Positions 1 through 11,600 of a stretch of DNA of 64,000 nt are shown piece after piece. Location: NCBI GenBank assembly GCA_002786025.1, contig NHNW01000042.1, forward strand, positions 310,001 to 374,000, in the 5' to 3' direction. This DNA is from Zasmidium citrigriseum (lineage: Eukaryota; Ascomycota; Dothideomycetes; Mycosphaerellales; Mycosphaerellaceae). The translations under genes were made by a program, and so were the position numbers. How positions within the stretch are numbered: the first letter of the stretch is position 1; each line of letters opens with the position of its first letter. The notes beneath the pieces were generated by a model, which was given only the letters and a program-made list of their open reading frames with translations, did not search any database and was not told where the DNA came from.

Positions 1-44
1 CTTGAAAGTGACTTGCTACCTTGACTTGTGCTGATTTGAACCAG

Positions 45-1543
45 ATCAATACCCAGGGGCTCAGTGCGATATCGAAAGCTATGTCTACATGCCTCTCTTG
101 GACGATACAGGGTACATGCCGACGCAAAAATACGCACCTGGACCAGAGCTACTATCGTACTCGCAACAACTCGGCAAGCGCTATCGACTGTATGAAAAGG
201 CACTCTTCCAGACTGAGGTAACGAGGATGGACTGGCAGGAAGACCGTGCTCGATGGGATGTGCAAACTGATAGAGGCGACCATATCTATGCTCGTTTTGT
301 GATTCCCGCAGCTGGACCACTCCATCGCCCAAAGCTGCCTAATCTTCCTGGCCTTGGCACGTTCAAAGGACATACTTTCCACACGGGCAGATGGGACTAC
401 GAGTACACCGGTGGCGACCGAAAAGATGCATCTGCACCACTCGAAGGTCTTCGGGACAAGCGAGTCGGTGTCATAGGCACCGGGGCAACGGCGGTCCAGA
501 TTGTCCCTTACCTTGGAAAATGGGCCAAGCATCTCTATGTGTTCCAACGTACCCCGTCTTCCATCGATGTACGGGGTAACAAACCAACCAATCCAGAATG
601 GGTCCATACACTGGGTAAGGGCTGGCATCAGAAGCGCATGGACAACTTCAACATCATCGTGAATGGTGGAGTCCAAGAAGAGGATCTCGTATCGGATGGC
701 TGGACCGACATCTTGCGGCAGCTAACTACCAAGAATGCGGTCGTGATGGCCGGCGATTCTGATCCTCGAAAGCAAGCTGAAACTAGGCAACGCCTGGACT
801 TTGAGAAGATGGAGCAGATTCGGGCTCGAGTAGATGAGATCGTCCGGGATCCAAAGACCGCAGAAAGCCTCAAGCCTTACTACAACCAGTTCTGCAAGAG
901 ACCGTGCTTCCATGACGACTACCTGCCCACATTCAACCGCGACAACGTCACTTTGATCGATACCCAAGGCAAAGGAGTCGAAGCAATCACAGAGAAGGGC
1001 ATCGTCGCCAACGGCCAAGAGACAGAACTCGACTGCCTGATCTTCGCAACCGGCTTCGAAACAGCAACACCATGGACACAGAAGTCTGGCATAGAGATCT
1101 TCGGTCGGGATGGAATCTCCCTAGATGAGAAGTGGAATTATGGACCGAGCACACTACACGGCCATTCCACGCGCTCTTTTCCCAACTGCTTCTTTGTAAG
1201 CACCATTCAAGCTGGTCTGTCTCCCAACTTCCTCCATATCACGGCATTTCAGGCGGAACATATCAGTCACATGATTCGGCGTTGCCGCGAGCAGAATGTG
1301 CGTACCATTGAGCCAACACAGGAGGCTGAGGATGCCTGGGTTCGAACGATTGTTGAGAGTGGCCAGAGGCGTAAGGCTTTTAGGATGCAGTGTACCCCTG
1401 GGTATTACAATAATGAGGGTCAGATTTCGGAGGCGCTGGATAGGCAGGCTTCGTATGGAGGTGGGGCATTGGAGTATATGGATATGTTGCGCCAGTGGCG
1501 AGGTGAGGATCAGCTAAAGGGACTGGAATTGCAATATTGGTAA
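45..1543 (+). CDS. Baeyer-Villiger-type flavin monooxygenase, 5' end missing
   Basis: FAD- and NADPH-dependent monooxygenase that would insert oxygen next to a ketone or hydroxylate a small substrate. The frame shows the BVMO fingerprint FxGxxxHxxxW as FKGHTFHTGRW (about 361-393), followed by the NADPH Rossmann motif VGVIGTGATAVQ (about 461-500). The frame starts cleanly after a likely intron end at 44 (branch-like CTGAT at 31, acceptor CCAG); the residues before the first ATG (QYPGAQCDIESYVY) match the family, so the ATG at 89 is internal. The N-terminal FAD GxGxxG exon lies left of the window. The rest is one uninterrupted exon ending in TAA. Substrate cannot be told. It converges on the MFS exporter at 1988-3850; a joint role in a metabolite pathway is only inference. 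Confidence 0.85.
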
Positions 1544-1987
1544 TGGATGGGGAAGAGAAGCCAGTTGCCTGTCAGCATGTTGCTGTCGAGTTGAAGAATA
1601 CAATAGATGAATGTTGAAACGACCGTTGATCTCCATCCCTTCATGGCTGTCTAAGGAGTCGTCTGCAACACAAGTGTCATGAGAGTATGAGGGATGTGAG
1701 AGCGCGCTCGTCTTCCTGGGCGATGTCACACTCCATTACTCTTTGAAGTAAAGTTGATGCATGCGTGGATGTAGACGACAGCTGCACATCTTTAACTCAG
1801 CATTGAAGGGCGGCTGTTGATTTCTCATTTGTGGTAGCACCGGACACGAGCAGCACCGATCTATGAAAGAGATCATGAGGTCCATCAACTAGCTGTGAAT
1901 ATCTATCAAATCGTTCCCTCACCCCGAGGCTTGACCATCTTCCTCCTAAACTAGGAATACCCTCTGGAGACAAAATGTCCCTGATCC
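1544..1987. other. Convergent intergenic spacer
   Basis: 444 bases between two converging genes; I see no gene here, only short ORFs without recognisable features. It should hold the two 3' UTRs. Confidence 0.6.
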
Positions 1988-3850
1988 TCACATCCTAACC
2001 ACAACCCTATCATCAATGAACTTGTGAATTCCCCACAATGCCAAACAAGCGATCAATGCAACACCACCCCACGCAATCGACACATAATCCAGCAGCGGGA
2101 AGGCAGGGAAATAAGTCATCTGACCAGCCTTCACGATAAGATCGTACTTCGCCTGCGAGTCGATCTGCGGGAACTGATCCACGTATGCCGACAAGGGACC
2201 TCCGGTCATAATACTCAAGAGGCGCTTGATCTCGGCCGGTGAGTATATGCCGACTTTGATGGCCGCCGGAGCAAACGTCGTCAGGACGTTGCTGTTGACT
2301 TTGGTCTCGAAGATGGAATAGTACATTGACTTGCCAACAACTTGACCCAACATGCGGAGCGCGATGGAGAGGGATACTGTCGTGCCGAGGTATTCGTCGG
2401 GTGAGATGATGGTAAAGATGACCTGAGAGGGGAGGAGGACGGCTCCAATGCCAATGAGCCCGAAAATGACGGAAGGCCAGATGGTATTGATATCTTTTGG
2501 ATCGGCACAGGCCATTGTGGCGATTCCTGTTGCATTTGATTAGCTCGAACGTGGAGGCGCAAGGCGTGTAGGCGGACCTACCGACAACCTGCATGATGCA
2601 GAAGACGAACATGATCCACTGGATGCGTCTAGGAAAGACAGTGATCAAAGCAGCACATATCGCCGCACCTCCTATCTGGCAGAAGCCATAGGGCAGGAGG
2701 TATATCCCAGCCTGGAAATATGACGCCTGATAGACCGTGAAAACCTCGATGGTGAAAAAGACTACAAGCGGAATGTAGTTGATGCCCGAGGTTAATGCCA
2801 GTATTGATGTCGCAATGAACTGCCTCTTGTACCGGAGAACCTGAGCCGGGACCATGGGATAGGGTCGATAGTTGGAGAACCAGTTAGGCGTTCTGTATTC
2901 CAGCCAAACTTCCCATAGAATGAAAGACACCATAAGCAAGCCGCCAAAGACCATCAAGCAAATGACTGGCGACGAATTCCAGGGCCAGTTGTTGCCAGCA
3001 GAATTAAGTCCGACCAGGAAAAGTACCAATCCGACGGTACTCAGTGCCCATCCGACGTAGTCCAATTTTGCCAATATGTTCATAGTGCTCTTTTGGTTGT
3101 CTTTTGGTGGCGGAGGTACATCGTACCAAATCGCTAAAACGACTGCCGCAATGGCCGCCCAGCATCCAATGACCAGGTAGATCCAACGCCAACTATGTTG
3201 TGCCATCAGCTGTCCATAGAGCGGTGCAGGCACCATTGGGAGAATGCCAGCCGCGATGTAAGCATATGTCATGCCTCGTTGGCGTACGGGGACCAGCTCG
3301 CTGGCGGCGCTCGCCACAGTTAGCAACTGAATTCCAATCCCGATTCCAGATAGGACCTGACCGAGGAGGTATGCAGGAAGATAGGGCGCAGCGCCTTGAA
3401 TGATTGCTGCAATAATCGTGATGATCAGGCTGATGATGACGATCCTGCCACGAAAAAGTCACCAAAAGTCTCAACCTTGGCCATGCTCAGTCGACTTACC
3501 ATTTTCGGCCGAAGATGTCAGTGAGGGAGCCAACAAAGGGAGCAATGGCACCTGTGGAGATGTAAGGGGTGATGAGAAACCAGACGAGCTGGTCGATGGC
3601 GTCCAGGTCGACCGCGATAATCGTGAAGGTGGTGGCGAGGTAGAGCGGAATAACCTCAGCCACGGTGAAGGCCATACTCAGCCCTACCATGGTCATGAAG
3701 AATCGAGTGTCCATCTGACAGGATATCAGTAATTGCTCAAGGCGCTGAAGCCGTCGAGCCAACCTTGACCTTCGCTGGAGATGCCTCTCCTGACGAGGAT
3801 GGTGAGGATGCATTCTCGAGTTTCAAGGTGTCTTCAGGCTTGTCCTCCAT
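1988..3850 (-). CDS. MFS multidrug/metabolite exporter, TRI12-like
   Basis: Plasma-membrane proton antiporter of the major facilitator superfamily, closest in my judgement to the TRI12/DHA14 efflux group. Model: complement of 3850-3764, 3714-3500, 3444-2582 and 2526-1988, giving 567 residues. All three introns have GT..AG ends (GTTGGC, GTAAGT, GTAGGT donors), and joining them restores one frame. The first exon encodes a short acidic Ser-rich cytosolic tail. MFS motif A is visible as GSLTDIFGRK at the end of exon 2, and many hydrophobic helices follow (for example YIAAGILPMVPAPLYGQL and GWALSTVGLVLFLVGL). The C-terminal half carries the last helices and a basic tail. Substrate unknown; the neighbouring monooxygenase suggests, but does not prove, a secondary metabolite. 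Confidence 0.85.
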
Positions 3851-4770
3851 GATGGCCACGGTCAAGACGTGTGCTAGTTAGACGAAGGCTCTTAGAGAAC
3901 AGACTGCTCTTTTGAAGACCTTGAAAGCACCCTCATTTGCACTCAAACTCCACACGGCTGGAGACACAGCCTCGGAGCCTCCAAGGGGAGCCTGGAGAGG
4001 GGAGTTATGCAAGTCATTCCTTTGTTTCTGTGGGACCATCTGGCTCTCCCTGCACTGTCATACGGTATCAGTGAAGCATTGCTAAGCCTCAGAAGGTGGT
4101 GCAAGCATAGAGCGCATAGGGTGCCCGAAAGGGTAGTTATTGCAGCGCAAAGCTTCTCATTGGATGCGCAATTGTGCGCAACTGTGCGCAATCGGTGCGC
4201 AATCGGTAAGGTTCATCCTTCGTGAGCGCGAGAAGGAAGTGAATGCGTGCGTGACGTAGCTTACGGTTTAAAAATATACCTCTTGCCTTCTCAACAAAAG
4301 AGCATCGACAACGAGTGCGCGAGAAGCCGTGGAGAAGGTGGACTCACGGATGACCACCGCGGAGCTGGCACAGCGGAAAGTGAGACATTGGGCTTCCGAG
4401 CTTGCGCTACACATGAGGGCGTTCTAGCGCATCAACTACAACACAGCAAATAAGCAACACACTTCTTATCTCGATCATGAGGGCACTTCACCTTCAAAAG
4501 GGCTCGCCATCTGTGCTGGCCGACTTCCACCAATGCTTCGACCGAGAGATGTAGCTTCACCGCTACGAGAAGGAATGCTCTAGAGTGGTAATAAAGAGGT
4601 CAGTCAAGCTTGCTCGCCATGAGAGACTCTGGGGCATCATTCGTGTGTTGGGCCCATCGGAGAACCAGCTTCACAAGCTCCGCTTTGGAACTAGGTTTGT
4701 CGGAGCCTTGTGCGCGAAGTTAATAATGATACTTCGATGATGATGTTAAAAGTGTAAATAGGACAGGAGG
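3851..4770. other. Upstream region of the MFS exporter, no gene seen
   Basis: About 920 bases with only short overlapping ORFs. Apart from the TGCGCAA array I see nothing I can support. Confidence 0.5.
4165..4202. promoter_or_regulatory. Four helically spaced TGCGCAA boxes
   Basis: TGCGCAA occurs at 4165, 4175, 4185 and 4196, i.e. every 10-11 bases, placing the palindromic TGCGCA cores on one face of the helix. They lie about 315 bases upstream of the MFS exporter start. A cooperative transcription-factor site array is a reasonable inference; chance amplification of a short repeat is the alternative. Confidence 0.4.
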
Positions 4771-4774
4771 CATG

Positions 4775-5760
4775 CTACACACCACCCCTCAGCAACCACC
4801 CGGCAGCGACACAAACCGCCTCTGGAGACGGGAAGACCTTGTTGTATCGCTTCTGTATCTCATGGAATAGCTTCATACCCGCCGCCTGCTGTATCACAGG
4901 CCATGTAATTCTCTTTTCCGGTGGGGTTGGAAGCAATCTGCAGTGTTGCAAGAAGTTGACCCCCTGATCCCAACACTCGACGATGCGCGTGATGAGAACG
5001 GTCTCGGCTTTGCTCATCTGCTTGTTCAGGTCAAGGTGCCCTTCATTGTCGCTTCAAGCTTGGTCACCAATAGACTCGGCATCTCAAGTGAAGTGGAATG
5101 TAGGCCGGTTTGGGAGCAGGCGTCGAAGGTGGGCTGCCTCTCTTTGTGAGGGCGAATTTGGGGTTGCGAATCTCCTTGCCCTCGCTGTCGTGAACCGCCT
5201 CTGCATCGCCTGCATCGTGGGCATGGCCAATCAGAACATTCTTCATGACGGCCGCCTTCTGCTGAACGGTGAGCCAAGTGCGAGAGCCGACCTCCTCAGC
5301 AGTGATGCCCTTGATGCTACCCTGCTTAATGTCCTTCTCACCAGTGTCTCAGATATCGAAAGATTGATCGAGGATGTAGTAGCCGGGTACGGGATTGGCG
5401 ACGACGGTCAGGATGTTCTCGGCGAAGTACTTGAAGTAAGCCACGAAGTGGTTGCGCTCTTTCTTCGCTACCTTGGGGTCGCTGCTGTCAACGATTTCGA
5501 GCGCACCCCGAGCACAAGTTCCGAGCAGAGTCACGCGCCCGTTGACCTTGAGGAAGCCAAGGTTCATGTAGTTGGCGGGATCTTCGACAACCAGATCTCG
5601 TATGACCATCAAAGCCTCGCGACCGACAGAAGTAGCGCTCGCTCAATCTCGACTTGGCCTGCATCTGAGCAAGTGCGCGCCCGTAAATGGAGCGCTGGCG
5701 GGTGTATGGAGTGATGATGTACACCTTCTCAGAAGTCTCCTCGGCATCTCAAGCGAGTGA
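4775..5760 (-). pseudogene. Decayed gene of unknown family
   Basis: On the minus strand, plausible protein-like stretches appear in series but in different frames. From about 5612 comes MVIRDLVVEDPANYMNLGF continuing to ANPVPGYYILDQSFD and a stop near 5350; then about 5277-5064 (TWLTVQQKAAVMKNVLIGH); then 5017-4775 (WPVIQQAAGMKLFHEIQKRY, ending AAGWLLRGGV). The breaks do not coincide with good splice sites, so I read this as a frameshifted relic rather than a spliced gene. I do not recognise the family. It lies next to another relic (6640-8005), and both are probably remains of an accessory island. Confidence 0.4.
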
Positions 5761-6639
5761 TCTGCTGATACCAACCACAGTATCAGCGGAAGGTTGTGTG
5801 TTTACCATCTCAGCGGCATGCGCTGCAGCTGTGCAGTCCAGCGGCGTGCCAGTTCCATAGTATCTCCTTGTTCGTTCGAGATGTCTGCAGAAGCTTCTGG
5901 TAACTGCATTTCGTTTGCTGTACCATGACATGAGAGTCAAAGACGCCGGCGGCGTCAAAGGCGGAGCACGATATCATGGTGCCTCTTTGAGCTTCTCGGT
6001 CGTTGGACGAGGAGCCATGGTGCGTGCTGGGCTGTTGGCTGCTTTGGAGTTGATGCGGTGTGATGGAGCAGGATGGGTTGCATTTCGAGAGGTGAAGTCC
6101 CGGGACATCGGAATAGAGACCGGGTATCTGTTCTATAACGGGCTTAGACTCGCGCTAGGAGACAACCGACATCCGAGATTAGCCGAACCCAACTTCACCT
6201 CATGAAAGCAGCAAGCATTCGCATCTCCATCTCGCGCCGAATGAATCAGCTATTGGAGAACTTCATCCATCATAATGCATGATATGGTGCAGTTGAGAAA
6301 CTGATGCCAAAATGGAGCCTCGAAACACGCGAAAGTCGAACTTCCCTCTCTTGGAAGCTCGACAAATCGCCCAGACCGACTCGACATCTGCCCAGGTGCT
6401 TCTCTGTTTGATATCAGCGCATTTCAGAAAATTGCAGTGTCCAAGTTCGCTGCTCGAGCGAATTGGGCTCAGATACAGCTACTAGATCTCTTTCCTTGCC
6501 TACAAGCCTTTATCTATCGAAATAGATAGGATAGCGGACTGCAGTCCGTACGAGCTGGAGCTCTAGAAGGCACGTTCCATTCGGATTATCGATCTCCAAC
6601 GTATCAGTCCAGGAAAGAATCTGATTTTTTGTTCGGATG

Positions 6640-8005
6640 GCACAGTAATTGCTTGGAAGTCGGAGAATGGGCAGATCAGCCGTCTCCAAAGCTCAGCTTC
6701 CGCTCCAGCGAGATCAAGTCCAAGATCAGGTCTAAGGTCAGGCCACATTCCGCAAGGCGAATGATCTGACCGGTATCCTGGACCACGGATGGACAAAAGA
6801 CGACGAGAAATACGCCTGTCTCTGGTGTGAGAGTGAATCTTTTGCGCCGAAAGACGGTTTGGTAACGTAAAGAAGCCCATGTGGCGAGATCTCCCACACG
6901 TGGACATCTCAGCTGGGAGCTATGGCTGGCATATCCTGTCGAAATATTCCAAGGCCGAGTACAGGAGACACATTGGACGTGTGTTATGCGGAGCGGAGCT
7001 CACAATTCTGGCCAATTTTGCGAAGGGTACCCGTCCATTCACGGTCTGTACCCAATGGCTGGCAAAGCACCCGATGGCCATCATCAACAAGGCATCTGAC
7101 GACGCCCGCAAGAAGAAGCTCCAGATCCGGTTTTGGAACCACGCCCTCAACGATTCTCGTGATCAGGGGACCTTGTAAGCAAAGCACTTTCGATCCTGCA
7201 GAACTTCTACCCGCACATCAAGACCTGGGAGCTTGGTACAGTTCCAGAACAGCTGGAGTACGAACAGTGGGAGAAGGCATGCTGCCTTTTTGGTGTCTCA
7301 ATGGAGGGCGCAAACTGCAAGCAGAACTTTCGCGAGAAGTATTCATACAGCTTGTCAAACAATGGCTAGCTCATTCTGGGGGATTGGAAGATTGGTCTGG
7401 CGCTTCCCCGAGGCCTCATCGTCGCCATTGCAACGGGCAAGGTTACCGCGAAGGACCTCGTCGCACTTTGGGCTGGTGCAAAGGAGACCACATATATGTG
7501 TTCCTACGGCAGCTGCATTACACCTGGTCACGTCGCCATTGATCCCGAGTCTGTTAACAAGCTGGGGCGTGCCTGCGACAATGCAGCCTTTGCAACCTCG
7601 GAGGACTTCTGTTCTTATGCAGAGCACCATCATTGTCGCCTCTACGCCACCCGAGAGACCGAAACCGAGCTTCTGGGCGTTCCTTCCCGTCGCGCAGACA
7701 GAGGTCTTTCACTTGACGCCGATATGCCATGTGGTCATCGAGGCTGTGACTTTATTGGCTCAAGCGCGATGGACTTGAGGAAGTATTGGCTGTCTGTACA
7801 TGGGGCAGTGGCGGACTCGACTGTCGGGGTGGGCAATCCACCATCAAACATCATTTCACCTCGCAGCACATCACCAGACAGTACAGAAGGCGACGATGAG
7901 GAGGATGTCGACGAGCAACACGACAGCGATGGCGAAGATGAGCAAGACGACGATGATGGCTCTGATCTTGGTGGCTTCATTGTCTCTAACTCCAGCGACA
8001 ATTAG
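6640..8005 (+). pseudogene. Decayed C2H2-like zinc-finger gene
   Basis: Protein-like plus-strand segments change frame and are broken. DDEKYACLWC (about 6800) ends at a stop near 6869. A second stretch (about 7000-7178, ILANFAKGTRPFTVCTQW) runs into TAA. The next, in another frame from 7172, runs YPHIKTWELGTVPEQLEYEQ to a TAG at 7367-7369 and then continues in the same frame to 8005. The last part has CGHRGCDFIGSS...DLRKYWLSVHG, a C2H2-type finger spacing, then a Ser-rich and strongly acidic tail (EGDDEEDVDEQHDSDGEDE) ending SNSSDN. One frameshift plus at least one in-frame stop argue for a pseudogene. The segment 7496-8005 (169 residues) could still be expressed alone. Function unknown. Confidence 0.45.
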
Positions 8006-8669
8006 CATTGGGCAGGCTTTCTTGCATGCGAGGAACCGAGGAATGAGAAAACATGGTCTATGAAATATCGGTGTCATCGAAAGTGGGGACGGGATCAGTA
8101 GCTGCATGGAGGTCGTGGTAATGGCCGAACATTTGCTTGTTTATGCCTATACGTCACGAAGTAGATAATGTATCAACATTTTCGTTCTACACACAAATTC
8201 AAATTGCAAGAGTCTGCTTCCGGTCCACGAGCCTACAGTCCGCTATCCAATATAGTTCGATAGACCAAGGCTCATAGGCAAAGGAGGAGATCTATCAGCT
8301 ATGTCTAAACCGATCTTGCGAGCAACATGGCGCTTTTCTTGTACTGGTCAAACCTTTCTCGGGCTAAGAGCACCAGACACGAGGCTTTGAGGCATGAATC
8401 GGAGGCACAGCAAGAAGTGAACAGTAGGAGACTTTGATTTGGTATCTATGTATAAACGCCCCTCGCCCTCAGCTCTGACAGCCAAGGCCGCACAAGGAAG
8501 ACGTCGGAAGAGGACATTAGAAATTAGAAAAAGAAAATTCAGCAAAAGCAGCAGCGGGTGTTGTTCAAGGATCGTGAGTTGGTCGATGTTGCTCTCCCTT
8601 CTTTTCCCCCTTCCTTCCAGAAGACATTACAATCATGAGAAGCTAGAGATGATGGATGGCGTCCATCAT
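8006..8669. other. Spacer, no gene seen
   Basis: 664 bases, moderately AT-rich; only short ORFs. It includes the 3' flank of the exon-array gene. Confidence 0.5.
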
Positions 8670-11600
8670 CTACGAGCGCCAGCCGTAGCCCTTGGCTGAA
8701 GGAGCGGCAGAGCTCGTGGAGCACTGCGCCGATTCAGTAATCGTGACGGGCGCTGCGGTGACTTCGTGGGTCACTGGCTTCTGCGTTTCGGTCACAACGA
8801 TCGATCGGGTGGCGTAGATCGTGGTCGATTCAACGCTGGTCTTGTATGAGGGAGGAGCTTCAGCGGTCTTTGTCACTGTGATGGTGCTGGCGCTGCCATA
8901 GCCTGCCGGGGCCTTTTCTGTGACGGTAGTGACCTCGGTCGTCGCTTTGCCCGGCTTGTAGGCCGTCATTGTCTCGTATTTCGTGATTCTGGGCCGTCTG
9001 TCAGCAGCTGGGCAACTTGGGCATGCATGGTTGGACTTACGTCTCATTCTTGGGGGCAATGGGACTCTCCGGGGTGCAGCTGGCGGAAGCCGTGGACACG
9101 ATGGTCGTTGGCTTGTACTTGTACTTTGTAATCTGCTCAGCAGAGGCCGTGATCGTCGTCGTGTAGTTCTTGGGGGCGATTGGGCTCTCAGGAGTGCAGC
9201 TGGCGCTGGCCGTAGTAATCTTTGTCACGTAGGCAGTGTGGACTGGAGCAGAAGCAGTGATGGTGATGCTAAAACAAAGTTAGTACTGGGAGTAGCTGGA
9301 AGGAGGGGATATCCTCACGTCTGGTTCTTTGGTGGGCTGACGGGGCTCTCTGGAGTACAGCTAGCGCTGGCAGTGCTGACGATAGTCGTAGGCTTCCATT
9401 TGTACTCAGTGACAACGGAGGTGACCTTCTCCTCTTCGATCGAGGTGGCTGTCTTCCACACAGTCGTCCCTGGAGCCTTAGAGATCTGAGTAATCGTGAC
9501 ATCCTCCGTAGAAGTCTGCCAAATGGTGCTTGGAGCCTGTGGAATGTTAGATGTGCAACTTCGGGACTGACGTGGTGAACTTGCCTGGGTGTAGGTCGAA
9601 ATCTTCGTCACTGGACGAGTGTACACTTCAGCTAAGCAGAAGTTAGCATGGCAGGCCAACAAACGATAATGGGAAGAATCCAAAGCTCACTTTCGGTGGA
9701 CACGATCGTCGATGGAGCTTGAGTCTTCGTGCTGACTGTAGTCACTGGAACGGTGTGGTACTCGGCTGTTGAATGTCAGCTCCATGAAACTTTGTGTCAA
9801 GTTGTGAATCCTAGGGAAGAATTCTCGCAGGGGGGAATCCCTCGAAGCAGGATCCCTTGGGGGAGGCTTACTTTCCACAGAGGTCACAGTTGAAGGCGCC
9901 ATGACCTTTGTTGAGGTCGTAGTAATGGCAGTGGTGCAAGTGGTAGCTAGATAGGTAAGCAGTTGACCCTTCAAAGTTGTTGCCCGCCCAGCTTACTCTC
10001 TACAGATGTGTAGGTGTGCGGAGCTTCCGTCTTGGTGCTGTATTTTGTGATAGGAACCGACTTGGTCTCAGCTACGCAGTTGTTAGCCAATCGAACTTTG
10101 GTCTGAGGACTTCCCTCTCCCTTTCGACCGCACGGCGAAAAAGCCGACTTTCCTTTTTGGGGAAAGCGCACAGCCTGTTTGCGCTCGCTGGCTGGCTTGG
10201 CGAGCGTACCGCGACAGTCCTGCCACGCCTGACGTCGGAGGTAGGATGTATGGATGACTTACTCTCAATGGAAGTTACTGTTGAGGGTGCAAGAGTCTTC
10301 GTCGTCGTCATTTCGACCGGCTTTGTGTAGGTTTCAACTATTCGGGATCAGATAATCGGCCAGCAGGAGGGATGGCTTTCGTCGCTTACCGCAAGTAGAA
10401 GTAACAGTTGCAGGAGCCTTCGTAAGCGTTGTCGTGCTTGTGAGGACAGTTGAGTGAGTCTCAGCTGAAGATCGTTAGCGTTAAGTGCCATGAGCGAGTC
10501 AGAGGATGTTGTGCGTACTCTCGGTGGACACAATCGTGCTTGGTGCAATCGTCTTCGTTGTCGTGCTGTAAACAGGCTTCGTAATGACGGAGTACTCTGT
10601 GGATGTCGAAGTCTGAGCTGGAAGGGTCGACGTTTCCTTGATCGTCGATGTGTACGGCGCAGCAGTAGAACTGGGAACGTCAGCAGGGTCTCAAGAGGTC
10701 CGGAACTTGACCGCTCGTACGTGATGGTGGTCGTGTAGCCCTTGGAGATTGTCTGGGTCTCTTCGACAGTCTGGGCAGCCTGAGTGTACGTCGATGTGAT
10801 GGTTGAAGCCTGGAGAAAGGGTTAGCTCATGTACATGAATTATCAGGTCCCAGACTTATTGATGGCGTACCGGCAGAGTCTGTGTAGCCGTCTCAATTTC
10901 AACGGAAAGCTCTGTGCTTGTCTCTGTTACAGTTTTGGGAGCAGCTGTGGAAGTGAGCTGAAGAATGATTAGCGGATGTCTTCGGCAGTGAAAGGCCTGA
11001 CTTGCCGTAGTAGTGTATTCGCTGGTAATCGAAACCGTGCTGTACTCCGTCTTGGCTGGGATCGTAGAGGTGACGACAACAGTCTGGGGAGGTCCAGCAG
11101 GAACAGTCGAGGTCTCAACCTTGGTGGAGACATAAGACTCAGTGATTTCCTTAGTAGAAACAACGGTGCTGGCCGGCAGCGTTTTGGTAATGACCTGGGT
11201 CTGTGGGGGACCGGCCGCTTGGGTTGTCGTGCTGACAATGGTGGAGGCTAAGTGTCATCAGCTTCCCGAGGTTCAAGAAGAGAGGGATCGTCTGCGCTGC
11301 TCACCTGGCAGGGTCTCGTAGATGACCTTCGTCGATGGGGCCTGGACCTGAGTCGAGGTGGTAGTATACTCGCTTGTAATGACCTTGGTTTCCCACTCCG
11401 TGTATGCTAGAGAGCAAGAGTCAGCAGAGTTTTCAGACAAAGCCGGTGCAGATCAAAGTCCATCGAGTATCTTGAGATATTCTCAAGACTCGGGCACAGC
11501 ACGACTTCTCGTGAAGCCCGACGGCGATTGAAATCGAAGAGCCGATAGGGAAGAGCATACCTGGAGCAGTCGAAACTTTGGTCACGGTGGTGCCTTCGTG

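Noticed and set aside
9100..9230. Tandem ASASCTPESPIAPKN units as a possible CRISPR-like or DNA repeat
   Set aside because: They are coding repeats inside exon 20 of the secreted repeat protein; there is no spacer structure and the genome is eukaryotic.
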